64,000 nt of DNA from Aquipluma nitroreducens (GCF_009689585.1 NZ_AP018694.1:3487001-3551000), one strand, 5' to 3'. Counted from the stretch's first letter, positions 35,777 through 45,246 are shown. Numbers and translations: made by a program. Notes: generated by a model not told the origin, from the letters alone.

Positions 35777-36712
35777 CTAAAGAATATTCATTCCGTCAAC
35801 AACGTCCATGATTTCTTTAACTGCAGCAGCTGATGCAACCAACAATTCTTGTTCGTCAGCTGTCAGTTTAACTTCCATAACTTTTTCAACACCGTTTTTG
35901 CCTAATTTAACAGGTACACCAACGAAAATGTCGTTTAAACCATATTCGCCTTCGAGCTTAACGCAGCAAGGGAATACGCGTTTCTGATCCATTACGATAG
36001 CTTCAACCATTTGAGCAGCAGCCGAACCTGGTGCATACCAAGCTGAGGTTCCCATCAGGTTAACCAATTCGCCACCACCTTTTTTAGTGCGGTCGATGAT
36101 TTTTGCCAAAGTTTCTTCGTCCAACATTTCAGTTACAGGAATACCTGCAACAGTTGTGTAGCGGGGTAGTGGAACCATAGTGTCGCCATGGCCACCCATC
36201 AGTAAAGCCTGGATGTCACGTGGAGAAACGTCCAAAGCTTCAGCAAGGAAAGCACGGTAACGGGCAGTATCTAAAATACCAGCCATACCTAAAACTTTGT
36301 TTTTGCTTGATTTAGAAACCGCATAAGCCACGTAAGTCATTACGTCAAGCGGATTCGAAACAATGATGATAATCGCGTTTGGCGAATATTTGATCACGTT
36401 TTCAGTAACGCTTTTTACAATACCGGCGTTGATTGAAATCAAATCGTCGCGGCTCATTCCTGGTTTACGTGGAACACCTGAAGTGATAACAACTACATCA
36501 GAACCAGCTGATTTTGAATAGTCGTTTGTTGCACCAACTGTACGGGTGTCATAATAATTAATAGGAGCAGTTTGCCACAAGTCTAAAGCTTTTCCTTCTG
36601 ACAATCCTTCTTTAATATCGAGTAAAACTACTTCGCTTACAATGTTTTTTTCAGCTACGATCTGCGCGCAGGTAGCTCCAACATTTCCGGCACCAACAAC
36701 TGTTACTTTCAT
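35777..36712 (-). CDS. mdh: Malate dehydrogenase
   Basis: 311 residues. NAD-binding [10 protein letters not shown] (about 7-16), substrate-binding [10 protein letters not shown] (about 81-90), [13 protein letters not shown], catalytic [15 protein letters not shown] with the active-site H (about residue 174). LDH-like type I malate dehydrogenase of the TCA cycle, cytoplasmic; converts malate to oxaloacetate. A TAACTTTG promoter box lies on the minus strand at 36754-36761. It ends at a strong terminator. Lactate dehydrogenase is an alternative, but R81 and R87 favour malate. Confidence 0.95.
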   Translation of the reverse strand: MKVTVVGAGNVGATCAQIVAEKNIVSEVVLLDIKEGLSEGKALDLWQTAPINYYDTRTVGATNDYSKSAGSDVVVITSGVPRKPGMSRDDLISINAGIVKSVTENVIKYSPNAIIIIVSNPLDVMTYVAYAVSKSSKNKVLGMAGILDTARYRAFLAEALDVSPRDIQALLMGGHGDTMVPLPRYTTVAGIPVTEMLDEETLAKIIDRTKKGGGELVNLMGTSAWYAPGSAAAQMVEAIVMDQKRVFPCCVKLEGEYGLNDIFVGVPVKLGKNGVEKVMEVKLTADEQELLVASAAAVKEIMDVVDGMNIL

Positions 36713-37047
36713 AAATTGTATTTTTTTGATTACTGTTTTTTGTTTAACGCATGCAAAGTTAAAAGGTATTTTGGATTGGGTGCATAAATTTACATTGGCT
36801 TAACAATTTGGTAAAAGAGTCAATCAGTCAGTCTGTTATATCGATATTTTAGAGTCAAAGGCTTTTACTCATAACTACGTGAAGAACATGCTTTAGGTTA
36901 TCAATGAAAAACGTTTAGGAATAGCATGAAAAGAGTTCTGGTTTTTATATTTGACGGAAATTTGGACATGTCTTCTCATGTCCTTTTGAGTTGGTAAACA
37001 TTTTTCGGAAATAAAGGTTTATATCATCAAAAACTAAAAGATTAATT
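36713..37047. promoter_or_regulatory. 335-bp divergent intergenic region mdh / ppa
   Basis: No gene seen. On the plus strand TATATTTG at 36946-36953 is a -7-like box. It is followed by an inverted repeat ggacatg-tcttct-catgtcc (36964-36983) that would lie near the transcript start of ppa. The -33 element is weak. Confidence 0.4.
36754..36761 (-). promoter_or_regulatory. -7 box of the mdh promoter
   Basis: Reading on the minus strand, TAACTTTG matches TAnnTTTG, about 42 bp upstream of the mdh start. The -33 element is not clear. Confidence 0.5.
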
Positions 37048-37710
37048 ATGGCTGACAGATTATCAGACCCAATAGGCCGATTGATGGGTCTTCGTTACAA
37101 ATCGCATCCCTGGCATGGTGTCTTCATTGGTAAAGATGCTCCTGAGAATGTAGTTGCTTTTATTGAAGTGGTTCCGACTGATACCGTTAAATATGAGATC
37201 GACAAGGAAAGTGGGTTTCTCAAACTCGACCGCCCTCAGAAATATTCGAACGTTGTTCCGGCACTATACGGATTTATTCCTCAAACCTATTGTGGTGAAC
37301 AGGTAGGTAAATTTTGTATGGAGAAGAATGGCAAAACTGGAATTAAAGGAGATGGCGACCCGATTGACATCTGCGTTCTGACCGAAAAAACCATAGCTCA
37401 CGGCGATATTTTAGTTGATGCCCGGCCAATTGGCGGATTCCGGATGATTGATGGTAATGAAGCCGATGATAAGATTATTGCAGTATTGTCAAATGATGTT
37501 GTTTACAGCGAATACAAAGATTTGTCTGACCTTCCGGATATTGTGGTTGAGCGGTTGAAACATTATTTTTTGACTTATAAAGATATGCCCGGAAAAGTCA
37601 GTAACACCGAAATTACCCACATTTATGGAGTAGCAGAAGCTCTGGAAGTAATTAATTGTTCAATTTATGATTACCATCAGCGGTTTGATAATATAGGCAA
37701 GTTGCTTTAG
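37048..37710 (+). CDS. ppa: Inorganic pyrophosphatase, family I
   Basis: 220 residues. Active-site motif GDGDPIDICVL (about 107-117) with the metal-binding aspartates, preceded by FIPQTYCGE, and VEVVPTDTVKYEIDKESGFLKLD near the start. Cytoplasmic enzyme that hydrolyses pyrophosphate and pulls biosynthetic reactions forward. At 220 residues it is longer than the E. coli protein (about 175) and matches Bacteroidota homologues. Alone in its transcript. Confidence 0.95.
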   Translation: MADRLSDPIGRLMGLRYKSHPWHGVFIGKDAPENVVAFIEVVPTDTVKYEIDKESGFLKLDRPQKYSNVVPALYGFIPQTYCGEQVGKFCMEKNGKTGIKGDGDPIDICVLTEKTIAHGDILVDARPIGGFRMIDGNEADDKIIAVLSNDVVYSEYKDLSDLPDIVVERLKHYFLTYKDMPGKVSNTEITHIYGVAEALEVINCSIYDYHQRFDNIGKLL

Positions 37711-37929
37711 AGTATTGAGCTCGTAATATAAATCGTATTTTTAGGAGATCAGAATTATTTAATAATCTTAACAGTACTCTGTCAACCTATCCGTTAGAAA
37801 CTCGTATAGTTGTGTACACCATATTATTTTGGCGATTAACTTAATACCAGGTAAATTATGGAAAAGAGGGATCGGTTGGTTGAAGTCGCAGATTTGGATG
37901 CAATTTATTATCTTGAAGAAGCCCTTGTA

Positions 37930-38960
37930 ACCCGTTGTGCGATTAAGATGCGAGAGCATACTTAAGTTTATTCAAGGGTTTGTTGTTTAAAAAGTTAAAA
38001 TATTGAAGTACTGTCACTGCTGTAATTTTTGATAAAATGCGAACCGAAATGCCCAGGTTTGATTTTGCATAATTACGTTTGAGCATAAACTGATCGCATA
38101 GTTGAGAGAATAGAGTTTCGATTCGTTTTCTTGACTTTTTAAAAATGTACGCAAAAGGTTCTTTGTCTTTTTGATTGCTTCTTTTGGGTGTTTCTAATCG
38201 AATATTGCACGATGAAAACAAATCCAATTGATGTTCTTTTGACAGATACCCTTTGTCTCCAATGAGCCTGCAATTGCTTAATTTAGAGTGTTTAATGTCA
38301 GTCAAATAATAAACATCGTGAACGCTTGCTTTACTCATGTCCATGCTTGAAAACACACCACGAACAGAAGTTACCAGATGTAATTTGTAGCCGTAATAAT
38401 ATGACTTACTAACAGCAGAATAACCTTTATCCGGTGCTGTTTCAAAGTTCTCCCGGCAGATTGTACTTCGTTTCTCACGGGCTATTTGGCAAACGGGAAC
38501 GGGAATAGAATCAACGATGTAAGTATCTTCTTCTTGGTTCAGAATGTTTGATAAGCCTTGATTAAGGGCAGAGATCCATGGATAAAGTCGCTTATGTCTG
38601 CGATTAAAATTGGAACGGTCAATGAGGTTTGGAAAATCGCTGGTGTAATCTGATTTAAGTTTACCAAAGAAGTAACTCTCAGAGTCAATGCCAATAGATT
38701 CTGCAGTCAGAGCTAATGCAATTATTTGACAATCTGACATTTTTGGATTTCTTGGGTAGCTTTGGAAGTTGTCAAACTCATTAATCCGATCAGAAAAGAA
38801 CGATTTGGTTAAACCAATAAACTTGTCGAAATTTGCCTTCAGGTTGTGCATAAGTAGAATAATGAATTGGCGTTTGTTTTCTACTAATATATTGAATATA
38901 AATATAATGCACAACTTTTTTGACAATATTTTATTAATTATTTTCAATCGCACAACGAGT
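37930..38960. mobile_element. Insertion sequence of the IS982 family, complete
   Basis: 1031 bp. Terminal inverted repeats of 15 bp with one mismatch (acccgttgtgcgatt at the left, actcgttgtgcgatt as the right-end complement). An 8-bp target site duplication CCCTTGTA lies at 37922-37929 and 38961-38968. One transposase gene on the minus strand. The intact ends and duplication show a fairly recent insertion. Confidence 0.93.
37943..38851 (-). CDS. IS982 family transposase
   Basis: 302 residues from ATG 38851 (MHNLKANFDKFIGLTKSFF); an in-frame start at 38953 would begin inside the right inverted repeat. DDE-type transposase: YIVDSIPVPVCQIAREKR (first D), LIGDKGYLSKEHQLDLF (second D), and KRIETLFSQLCDQFMLKRNYAK (final E). 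IS982 proteins have about this length (around 300). It has no frameshift, so it may be active. It encodes the only transposase in the window. Confidence 0.93.
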   Translation of the reverse strand: MHNLKANFDKFIGLTKSFFSDRINEFDNFQSYPRNPKMSDCQIIALALTAESIGIDSESYFFGKLKSDYTSDFPNLIDRSNFNRRHKRLYPWISALNQGLSNILNQEEDTYIVDSIPVPVCQIAREKRSTICRENFETAPDKGYSAVSKSYYYGYKLHLVTSVRGVFSSMDMSKASVHDVYYLTDIKHSKLSNCRLIGDKGYLSKEHQLDLFSSCNIRLETPKRSNQKDKEPFAYIFKKSRKRIETLFSQLCDQFMLKRNYAKSNLGISVRILSKITAVTVLQYFNFLNNKPLNKLKYALAS

Positions 38961-39297
38961 CCCTTGTACTTTTTATTGACAGTGAGGACGAGAATGTCCC
39001 TTCCTCTCTTTGTGTTCAGGCCAATTTTGACACACGGCAGTTTGATCCGGTACAGCCCTTGGGTGATTCCTTAAATTGAATTCTTATTTTCCCTTATTGG
39101 ACGTAGATGCACGAATATCGCAACGGCAACGCCTCTTGGACGAGATGAGCCCGAATGTGATTGCTGCCATGCTTAGGGATTTTAATCAAAAAAAAAGTTT
39201 AGCCCGGAAAAACATGGCGCATTTGACTGAACAATTTCCGGAGTGACAACCTGGATTTTAGTCAATAGCATTTAGGATAGACGTGCGGTAGGGAATA

Positions 39298-39792
39298 TTA
39301 TTTTCTTTTAAGATTAATATAAGAATAATCAAAACCATTTTTTTCATCAGAATGATTTTCTCTGAAAACCTCTTCCCATTCAGAGTAATCAATTTCGGGG
39401 AAATAAACATCAGCATCAAAGTCGCGATGTACCAAGGTGAGGTATAATTTTCCGACTAATGGGAAAAATTGGCGGTAAATCATGCCGCCTCCAATAATAA
39501 ATGCCTCCTGTTCGTCTTTAACCGCAGCGGCGGCAGCTTCAATCGAAGTCACCATTTCACATCGTTCGAATTTCTCTCCCGGAATGTCAGATATTACAAT
39601 GTTTCGGCGATTTGGAAGAGCGCCTTTCGGTAAGGAAAGCAAAGTGTTGCGCCCCATAATTACCGGGTGACCTGTTGTGATTTCTTTAAATCTTTTCAGA
39701 TCATTTGGAAGATGAAACAGCAAGTCGTTGTTCTTACCAATGGCAAAGTTCTGAGCGATAGCAACAATTATCGATATATTTTCGTGTATCAT
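39298..39792 (-). CDS. folA: Dihydrofolate reductase
   Basis: 164 residues. ISIIVAIAQNFAIGKNNDLLFHLPNDLKRFKEIT (about 6-39) carries the catalytic acidic residue and substrate site; GHPVIMGRNT binds NADPH; FIIGGGMIYRQFF and YLTLVHRDFDADVYFPEID complete the signature. It makes tetrahydrofolate for thymidylate synthesis and lies 59 bp downstream of thyA, the functional partner, on the same strand. Confidence 0.96.
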   Translation of the reverse strand: MIHENISIIVAIAQNFAIGKNNDLLFHLPNDLKRFKEITTGHPVIMGRNTLLSLPKGALPNRRNIVISDIPGEKFERCEMVTSIEAAAAAVKDEQEAFIIGGGMIYRQFFPLVGKLYLTLVHRDFDADVYFPEIDYSEWEEVFRENHSDEKNGFDYSYINLKRK

Positions 39793-39851
39793 GTTGTTTT
39801 AATTTACCCGTTCACTGAAGCGAACGGCAAAGGATATTGTTATGATTTATT

Positions 39852-40645
39852 CTAAACTGCAACGGCTCCCGGAATGTGCGGATGAGCCTGATATCCGATT
39901 AGTTGAAAATCTTCAAACCTGAAATCGAAAATGCTTTTTACTTCCGGATTGATTTTCATCTGCGGAAGTGGAAATGGTTCGCGACTTACTTGTAGTTTTA
40001 CCTGCTCCATATGGTTTAAGTAAATGTGTGCATCACCAAGAGTGTGTACAAATTCGCCGGGCTGCAATCCGCAAACCTGGGCCATCATCAGGGTTAGCAG
40101 CGCGTAGGATGCGATGTTGAAAGGTACTCCGAGAAAAATATCGGCGCTTCGCTGGTAAAGTTGGCAAGAAAGTTTGCCATCGGCTACATAAAACTGAACC
40201 AGAATATGACAAGGTGGAAGTTTCATTTGATCAATTTGACCAACATTCCAGGCACTGATCAAATGGCGGCGTGAGTCGGGATTGTTTTTGATGCTGTTCA
40301 CAACCTGAGTAACCTGATCGATGTGATGACCATCAGGAGTTGGCCAAGAACGCCACTGGTAACCGTAAACCGGACCCAGTTCGCCATTTTCGTCGGCCCA
40401 TTCATTCCATATCCGAACGCCATTTTCCTGAAGGTATTTCACATTGGTGTCACCTGTCAAAAACCAAAGCAATTCGTGAATGATCGACTTCAGATGTAAT
40501 TTTTTGTGGTCAGAACCGGAAATCCTTCGGCAAGGTCGTATCGTGATTGGTAGCCAAAAACACTGATGGTTCCGGTGCCGGTACGATCACTCTTTTGAGT
40601 TCCATTTTTTAATACATGATTCAGTAAATCAATATATTGCTTCAT
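39852..40645 (-). pseudogene. thyA: Thymidylate synthase with apparent frameshift in an A-run
   Basis: The ThyA body reads in frame from about 40472 to the stop at 39852 (catalytic [10 protein letters not shown], and [18 protein letters not shown]). The expected N-terminus is encoded upstream from ATG 40645 ([20 protein letters not shown] to FPVLTTK) in a different frame. On the minus strand the A-run at 40505-40500 has 6 bases; 7 would restore [22 protein letters not shown] and give the normal 264 residues. ThyA converts dUMP to dTMP. A sequencing error in the homopolymer, a natural mutation, or transcriptional slippage could explain it. The internal start at 40472 lacks the folate-binding N-terminus and is unlikely to work. 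Confidence 0.9.
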
Positions 40646-40728
40646 TTTTGTAATCTTTTGGTATTCTAATTTTATCCGTCGGCAAGGTAAAAAGTTTTCA
40701 GGTAAAATGCCAAGTGGATTAAAAAAAG

Positions 40729-40770
40729 ATCACGGATAGTTTTGCAAATGAAGCAGAAACTATCCGTGAT
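40729..40770 (-). terminator. Terminator of the NupG-like gene
   Basis: About 14-bp stem atcacggatagttt (40729-40742) with its complement (40757-40770), T-run on the minus strand from the A7 at 40721. Confidence 0.8.
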
Positions 40771-40806
40771 TTTATGTATTCCCAAAACTGTAAATCTGCC
40801 ATGGCA

Positions 40807-42066
40807 TTATGATACCGAAGGAGCAGGCTCAGGTTTGTGTTTGTATTTAAAAACTAATGGAAAAATTATGGCAAGAACTAAAGCATAACCCGCAAATACA
40901 TACCAAATTGTTGGCCATGAACGGCTGATGAGTTTTCCTTCTTCACCATAAACCGAATAAAAATCAACAACAGCGCCGCTTGCATATCCACCGAACATGG
41001 CTCCAACACCATTGGTAAGCATCATGAACAATCCTTGTGCACTGGCTCGTATTTCAGGTTTTGCTTCAGTCTCAACGAATAAGGAACCCGAAATGTTGAA
41101 AAAATCGAATGCCATTCCATAAACAATCATCGACATAACCAGCAATGGTAATCCACTTCCGGGGTTACCTAGCCCGAACAACCCGAATCGTAGTACCCAG
41201 GCCAGCATACTCATGAGCATAACTTGTTTGATGCCGAATTTGCGCAGGAAAAATGGAATGGTCAGGATGAATAATGTTTCCGACATTTGCGATATGGATA
41301 GCAGTATGACTGAATGCTTCACACCGAAAGAGTTGGCAAATTCAGGAACATCCTTGAAACTACCGATGAACAGATCGCCGTATGAATTTGTGATTTGCAA
41401 TGCTGCACCTAAAAGCATGGAAAACAAGAAAAAGACAACCATCTTTCTTGATTTGAACAACACCAATGCGTCAAGACCAAATGCAGAAAGTACTGATTTT
41501 CGCTCACTTTTTGCCGGAGGACATTGAGGTAAAGTGAATGAATATAAGGCCATAACCAAAGAGGCTATAGATCCTACGTAAAGCTGTGCATTCGAATTTT
41601 TAAATCCTGAAAGGTCGACCACCCACATCGCTACAATAAATCCAATGGTTCCGAAGGTGCGTATTGGTGGAAATACTTTAACGATGTCGTACTTGTGTTC
41701 TTCCAGCGCATTGTAAGCTACAGTGTAGTTTAGCGAAATGGTTGGCATGTAGAAGAACAAGTTTACCAGCATTGCCCAGTAAACGTGGTCGTATTCGGTA
41801 ACTGTTGAAGCATAAAAAAGAGCTGCAGAGCCCAACAGATGACAAATGCCTAATAGTCGTTCGGCATTGATCCACTTGTCTGCAATAATACCAATGATTC
41901 CAGGCATGATGAGAGAAGCAATGCCCAGAGTGGCGAAGATTGAGCCAATTTGCCCACCTTCAAAATTCAGGCCTCTACCCAGATATCCTCCAAGAGAAAT
42001 CAACCATGATCCCCAGATGAAAAATTGGAGAAAACTCATCACGATAAGCCGATTTTTGATTCCCAT
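40807..42066 (-). CDS. Nucleoside:H+ symporter family MFS protein (NupG-like)
   Basis: 419 residues, 12 TM helices. The N-terminus MGIKNRLIVMSFLQFFIWGSWLISLGGYL is the NupG/XapB (nucleoside permease) pattern, with IADKWINAERLLGICHLLG after TM2. It would import nucleosides with protons, fitting a nearby thyA/folA pair in pyrimidine metabolism, though no shared transcript is shown. No substrate-specific residues identified. Confidence 0.88.
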   Translation of the reverse strand: MGIKNRLIVMSFLQFFIWGSWLISLGGYLGRGLNFEGGQIGSIFATLGIASLIMPGIIGIIADKWINAERLLGICHLLGSAALFYASTVTEYDHVYWAMLVNLFFYMPTISLNYTVAYNALEEHKYDIVKVFPPIRTFGTIGFIVAMWVVDLSGFKNSNAQLYVGSIASLVMALYSFTLPQCPPAKSERKSVLSAFGLDALVLFKSRKMVVFFLFSMLLGAALQITNSYGDLFIGSFKDVPEFANSFGVKHSVILLSISQMSETLFILTIPFFLRKFGIKQVMLMSMLAWVLRFGLFGLGNPGSGLPLLVMSMIVYGMAFDFFNISGSLFVETEAKPEIRASAQGLFMMLTNGVGAMFGGYASGAVVDFYSVYGEEGKLISRSWPTIWYVFAGYALVLAIIFPLVFKYKHKPEPAPSVS

Positions 42067-42212
42067 AATTTAGTTCTTTGAGTTGAATAGTTTTTTAGCG
42101 GGTTTAAAACTACTAAAAACTACTTATCAAAAAGGGGACATGTAATCTAAATTAGATTAATCTGAAAAAAATAGTAGCGAGGTATGAATCGCTGAAAAAA
42201 TCAGGAGCAGGT

Positions 42213-42809
42213 TTATTCTTTTATCCGACGGTTTATTTCATCGCGAATGGCCGATGCTTTTTCATAGTCTTCGTTTTGGATAGCATGGTCGAGCATTTGA
42301 TTGAGCTCGGTTGAAGTATATTTCTCATATTCGTGTTTTCCCCGGATTGGTTCGTCAGTCATAGGCTGGCTCCATTCCTCCTGACCATGTTCATTTTCAA
42401 ATTCAATCACAATTCCAGCCCGTTCCAGAATATCTTCGGTGGTATAAATCGGGCAGTCGAATCGCAGTGCTAAAGCTACAGCATCAGAAGTGCGCGAATC
42501 GATGGTAATTTGTTTGTCTTCTCTTACACAAACCAATTCAGAATAGAAAATTCCTTCTTCAAGCTTATATATAATGACTTCCAAAATCAGGATATCAAAC
42601 GACGAGGCCATGAATTTGAAAAGATCATGAGTTAGCGGGCGAGGTGGTTTCAACCCTTCAAGTTGGATGGCGATTGATTGTGCTTCGATTGGTCCTATAA
42701 TAATAGGTATCCTGCGGTCTCCATTTTCTTCTGCCAAAACCAGGGCATAAGCTCCGGATTGGGATTGACTAACTGAAAGACCTAATATATTAAGTTTAAT
42801 TTTCTCCAT
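42213..42809 (-). CDS. Bifunctional nuclease domain (DUF151) protein with UvrB/C motif
   Basis: 198 residues. The N-terminal BFN/DUF151 domain (about 1-150) has LNILGLSVSQSQSGAYALVLAE, RIPIIIGPIEAQSIAIQLEG, RPLTHDLF and SRTSDAVALALRFDCPIYT. The C-terminal 40 residues (LNQMLDHAIQNEDYEKASAIRDEINRRIKE) form a UvrB/UvrC interaction motif. Family members have DNase/RNase activity in plants and bacteria. The role here is unknown. Divergent from rplU. Confidence 0.93.
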   Translation of the reverse strand: MEKIKLNILGLSVSQSQSGAYALVLAEENGDRRIPIIIGPIEAQSIAIQLEGLKPPRPLTHDLFKFMASSFDILILEVIIYKLEEGIFYSELVCVREDKQITIDSRTSDAVALALRFDCPIYTTEDILERAGIVIEFENEHGQEEWSQPMTDEPIRGKHEYEKYTSTELNQMLDHAIQNEDYEKASAIRDEINRRIKE

Positions 42810-43199
42810 CTACATCGAAAATAGCACAACTACAGGTAACAAATATAGCAATAGTTTACATTCTGCTGAAATTTGCAGGATTTTAGATTCGGCTTTTATT
42901 AACTATTTTTGAATGCTTAAAATCAGCATTTCAATGTATTGTCGGCAAGACAAATTTTTTGCTGCTGATTCTGAAATGCTTAAGGAAATAGAGGTGTCTG
43001 AGCTAATTTTTCTTTTTTCTGCAAATGTGATTTTAAAGCGCTGCTTTATCTCTGGAAAATAATTCAGAAAAAAGATTGTAAACCTTTGGTGATCACTGAA
43101 ATTTATCTACTTTTGCAGTCCGAAAGTTTTCGTTCAGGCCCGATAAGAGGTAATCAGATTGGTTCCCGCCTGCCGGAAGAAATATTAAAACACATTGAA
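42810..43199. promoter_or_regulatory. 390-bp divergent region, rplU promoter and leader
   Basis: The rplU promoter is TTTG (43085-43088), 19-bp spacer, TACTTTTG (43108-43115), a near-ideal Bacteroidota promoter. About 80 nt of 5' leader follow up to the rplU ATG at 43200, with small stems such as ttcccgcctgccggaa. It could carry autoregulation by a ribosomal protein; no known leader family is recognised. The rest of the gap has no gene. Confidence 0.6.
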
Positions 43200-43511
43200 A
43201 TGTACGCAATTGTAGAGATTGCCGGTCAGCAAATGAAAGTTGAAAAAGGCCGGAAAATTTATGTACACCGTTTGGAAAATGCCGAAGGCGAAACTGTTGT
43301 TTTTAACAAAGTTCTTTTGGTTGATGACGAAGGTGCTGTGAAAGTTGGAACTCCTGTTGTAGATGGTGCCAGTGTAACTGTTACTGTTCTGGAACACGTT
43401 AAAGGAGACAAGGTATTGGTATTCAAAAAGAAAAGAAGAAAAAGCTACCAGAAAATGAATGGTCACCGTCAATACCTGACCAAAGTTCAAATTGAAGAAG
43501 TAATCGGATAA
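43200..43511 (+). CDS. rplU: 50S ribosomal protein L21
   Basis: 103 residues from ATG 43200 ([22 protein letters not shown]); an upstream in-frame start at 43086 falls within the promoter and is rejected. Signature [24 protein letters not shown] near the C-terminus. It binds 23S rRNA. The usual partner rpmA follows after 18 bp, so they form one transcript. Confidence 0.97.
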   Translation: MYAIVEIAGQQMKVEKGRKIYVHRLENAEGETVVFNKVLLVDDEGAVKVGTPVVDGASVTVTVLEHVKGDKVLVFKKKRRKSYQKMNGHRQYLTKVQIEEVIG

Positions 43512-43529
43512 CATTAAAAAAAATTTACC

Positions 43530-43805
43530 ATGGCTCATAAGAAAGGTGCGGGTAGTTCTAGAAACGGTCGCGAATCAGAAAGCAAAAGACTCGGCGTAAA
43601 AATTTTCGGCGGTCAGGCTGCAACAGCTGGTAACATTATTGTTCGCCAGAGAGGTACTGTTCACCATCCAGGTTTAAATGTAGGTATTGGCAGAGATCAT
43701 ACCTTATTTGCTTTGATTGATGGAACTGTTGTCTTCAAAAAAAGAAGAGATCACAAATCGTTTGTTACCGTTGAACCGGTAGTTGCTGCTGTTGAAGCAA
43801 ACTAA
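43530..43805 (+). CDS. rpmA: 50S ribosomal protein L27
   Basis: 91 residues. [23 protein letters not shown] at the N-terminus (reaches the peptidyl transferase centre), then [26 protein letters not shown]. No N-terminal extension, unlike Firmicutes L27. A terminator follows. Confidence 0.98.
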   Translation: MAHKKGAGSSRNGRESESKRLGVKIFGGQAATAGNIIVRQRGTVHHPGLNVGIGRDHTLFALIDGTVVFKKRRDHKSFVTVEPVVAAVEAN

Positions 43806-43829
43806 GACGATTAAAGATATTTGTTGAAT

Positions 43830-43864
43830 AATCTCCTGCTTTTCCGAAGGCAGGAGATTTTTTG
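43830..43864 (+). terminator. Terminator of rplU-rpmA
   Basis: 10-bp stem aatctcctgc (43830-43839) with its complement (43850-43859), then a T-run. Confidence 0.9.
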
Positions 43865-43904
43865 TTTTAAATTTGCTGATCGATAAAAAATAAAAAGTAT
43901 CCAA

Positions 43905-45179
43905 ATGCTCAATCTAAAGTTTATACAGGAAAATCCGGAATTGGTAGTTGAAAAGTTGAAAAAGAAACATTTTGAAGCTGCTTCAATTGTTCAACAAATC
44001 ACAGCTTTATCAGTAAAGAAAAACGAGATTCAGGCGACGGCTGATCAATGCAAAGCCGAAATGAATAAAATTTCGAAAGAAGTTGGAATCCTGATGCGCG
44101 AAGGCAAAACGGACGAAGCAAATGCTGCAAAAAACCGCACAGCCGAACTCAAAGATTCAATCAAACAATTGGATGAGGATTTCGCTCGGATTGATCAGGA
44201 AGTTTTTAACATTCAGGTTCTGCTGCCCAACCTGCCTTCCGATTTGGTTCCTGAAGGCCGCACTCCGGAAGATAACCTGATCGTAAAAAGTCATGGCGAA
44301 ATTCCGGTATTACCTGAAAATAGTGTTCCCCATTGGGAATTAGCAAAAAAATACGACATCATTGATTTTGAGCTTGGTGTTAAAATTACCGGAGCTGGGT
44401 TTCCCGTTTATAAAGGCAAAGGCGCCCGCATTCAACGCGCGCTCATCAGCTTTTTTCTCGATGAAGCCCGTGCTTCGGGATATCTTGAAATTCAGCCACC
44501 GCTGATGGTTAACGAAGATTCTGGATTCGGTACCGGACAGTTGCCCGACAAAGAAGGACAAATGTATCACGCCACAGAAGACAACCTATATTTGATTCCA
44601 ACTGCTGAAGTTCCGGTTACCAATATTTACCGCGATGTGATTGTAGAAGCCAAAGACCTGCCAATTAAAAATACAGCTTACAGTGCCTGTTTTCGCCGCG
44701 AAGCAGGTTCGTATGGCAAAGATGTTCGTGGTCTGAATCGTCTGCACCAGTTCGATAAAGTGGAGATTGTACAAATTGCACATCCGGATAATTCGTACGA
44801 ATTGCTTGACGGAATGGTCGCACACGTTGCTGGCTTGGTTGAAAAATTGGAATTACCTTACCGCATCCTGCGTTTGTGTGGCGGCGACATGAGTTTCACC
44901 TCAGCGTTGACCTACGATTTTGAAGTATTCTCAGCAGCTCAGGAAAAATGGCTCGAAGTAAGTTCGGTGTCCAATTTTGAATCGTTCCAGGCTAACAGAC
45001 TGAAATTACGTTACCGCGACGAAGTAACTAAGAAGCCAGTAATTGCACATACCTTGAACGGAAGTGCCCTGGCTTTGCCACGTATTTTGGCTGCCTTGCT
45101 CGAAAACAACCAAACTCCTGAAGGTATCCGAATTCCAAAGGTTTTGATCCCGTATTGTGGATTTGATTTGATTGATTAG
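43905..45179 (+). CDS. serS: Serine--tRNA ligase
   Basis: 424 residues. N-terminal coiled-coil arm (about 25-105) that binds the long variable arm of tRNA-Ser, then the class II core with motif 2 (ACFRREAGSYGKDVRGLNRLHQFDKVEIV) and motif 3 (NGSALALPRILAALLENNQTPEG). It aminoacylates tRNA-Ser and tRNA-Sec in the cytoplasm. It follows rpmA after a terminator and has its own downstream hairpin. Confidence 0.98.
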   Translation: MLNLKFIQENPELVVEKLKKKHFEAASIVQQITALSVKKNEIQATADQCKAEMNKISKEVGILMREGKTDEANAAKNRTAELKDSIKQLDEDFARIDQEVFNIQVLLPNLPSDLVPEGRTPEDNLIVKSHGEIPVLPENSVPHWELAKKYDIIDFELGVKITGAGFPVYKGKGARIQRALISFFLDEARASGYLEIQPPLMVNEDSGFGTGQLPDKEGQMYHATEDNLYLIPTAEVPVTNIYRDVIVEAKDLPIKNTAYSACFRREAGSYGKDVRGLNRLHQFDKVEIVQIAHPDNSYELLDGMVAHVAGLVEKLELPYRILRLCGGDMSFTSALTYDFEVFSAAQEKWLEVSSVSNFESFQANRLKLRYRDEVTKKPVIAHTLNGSALALPRILAALLENNQTPEGIRIPKVLIPYCGFDLID

Positions 45180-45201
45180 TTCTGAAATTCTTCAATAGAT
45201 G

Positions 45202-45246
45202 AAGAGGCTGTTTTGGTAAAAGTTCCGAAGCAGCCTCTTTTATTTT
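45202..45246 (+). terminator. Terminator of serS
   Basis: aagaggctg (45202-45210) pairs with cagcctctt (45231-45239), followed by tttattttg. Confidence 0.85.

Larger units (their letters stand above)
37858..39245 (+). pseudogene. Unidentified gene disrupted by IS982 and a frameshift
   Basis: Starts at ATG 37858 (MEKRDRLVEVADLDAIYYLEE), is split after residue 24 by the insertion sequence (37930-38960), and continues after it in the same frame to a stop at about 39076. A further 160 bases (to the tga at 39245) continue as a good-looking frame shifted by one base (NSYFPLLDVDARISQRQRLL and on to LTEQFPE). So the gene has an insertion and a probable frameshift near the ttaaattgaa at 39071. Joined, about 115 residues. 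No family recognised. Probably dead. Confidence 0.65.

Noticed and set aside
39852-40472. A complete thymidylate synthase starting at the internal in-frame ATG
   Set aside because: It would lack the conserved first 60 residues, which are found upstream in another frame, so a frameshift explains the gene better.
43086-43199. An extended N-terminus for L21
   Set aside because: It covers the promoter -33 and -7 boxes; the conserved L21 start is at 43200.
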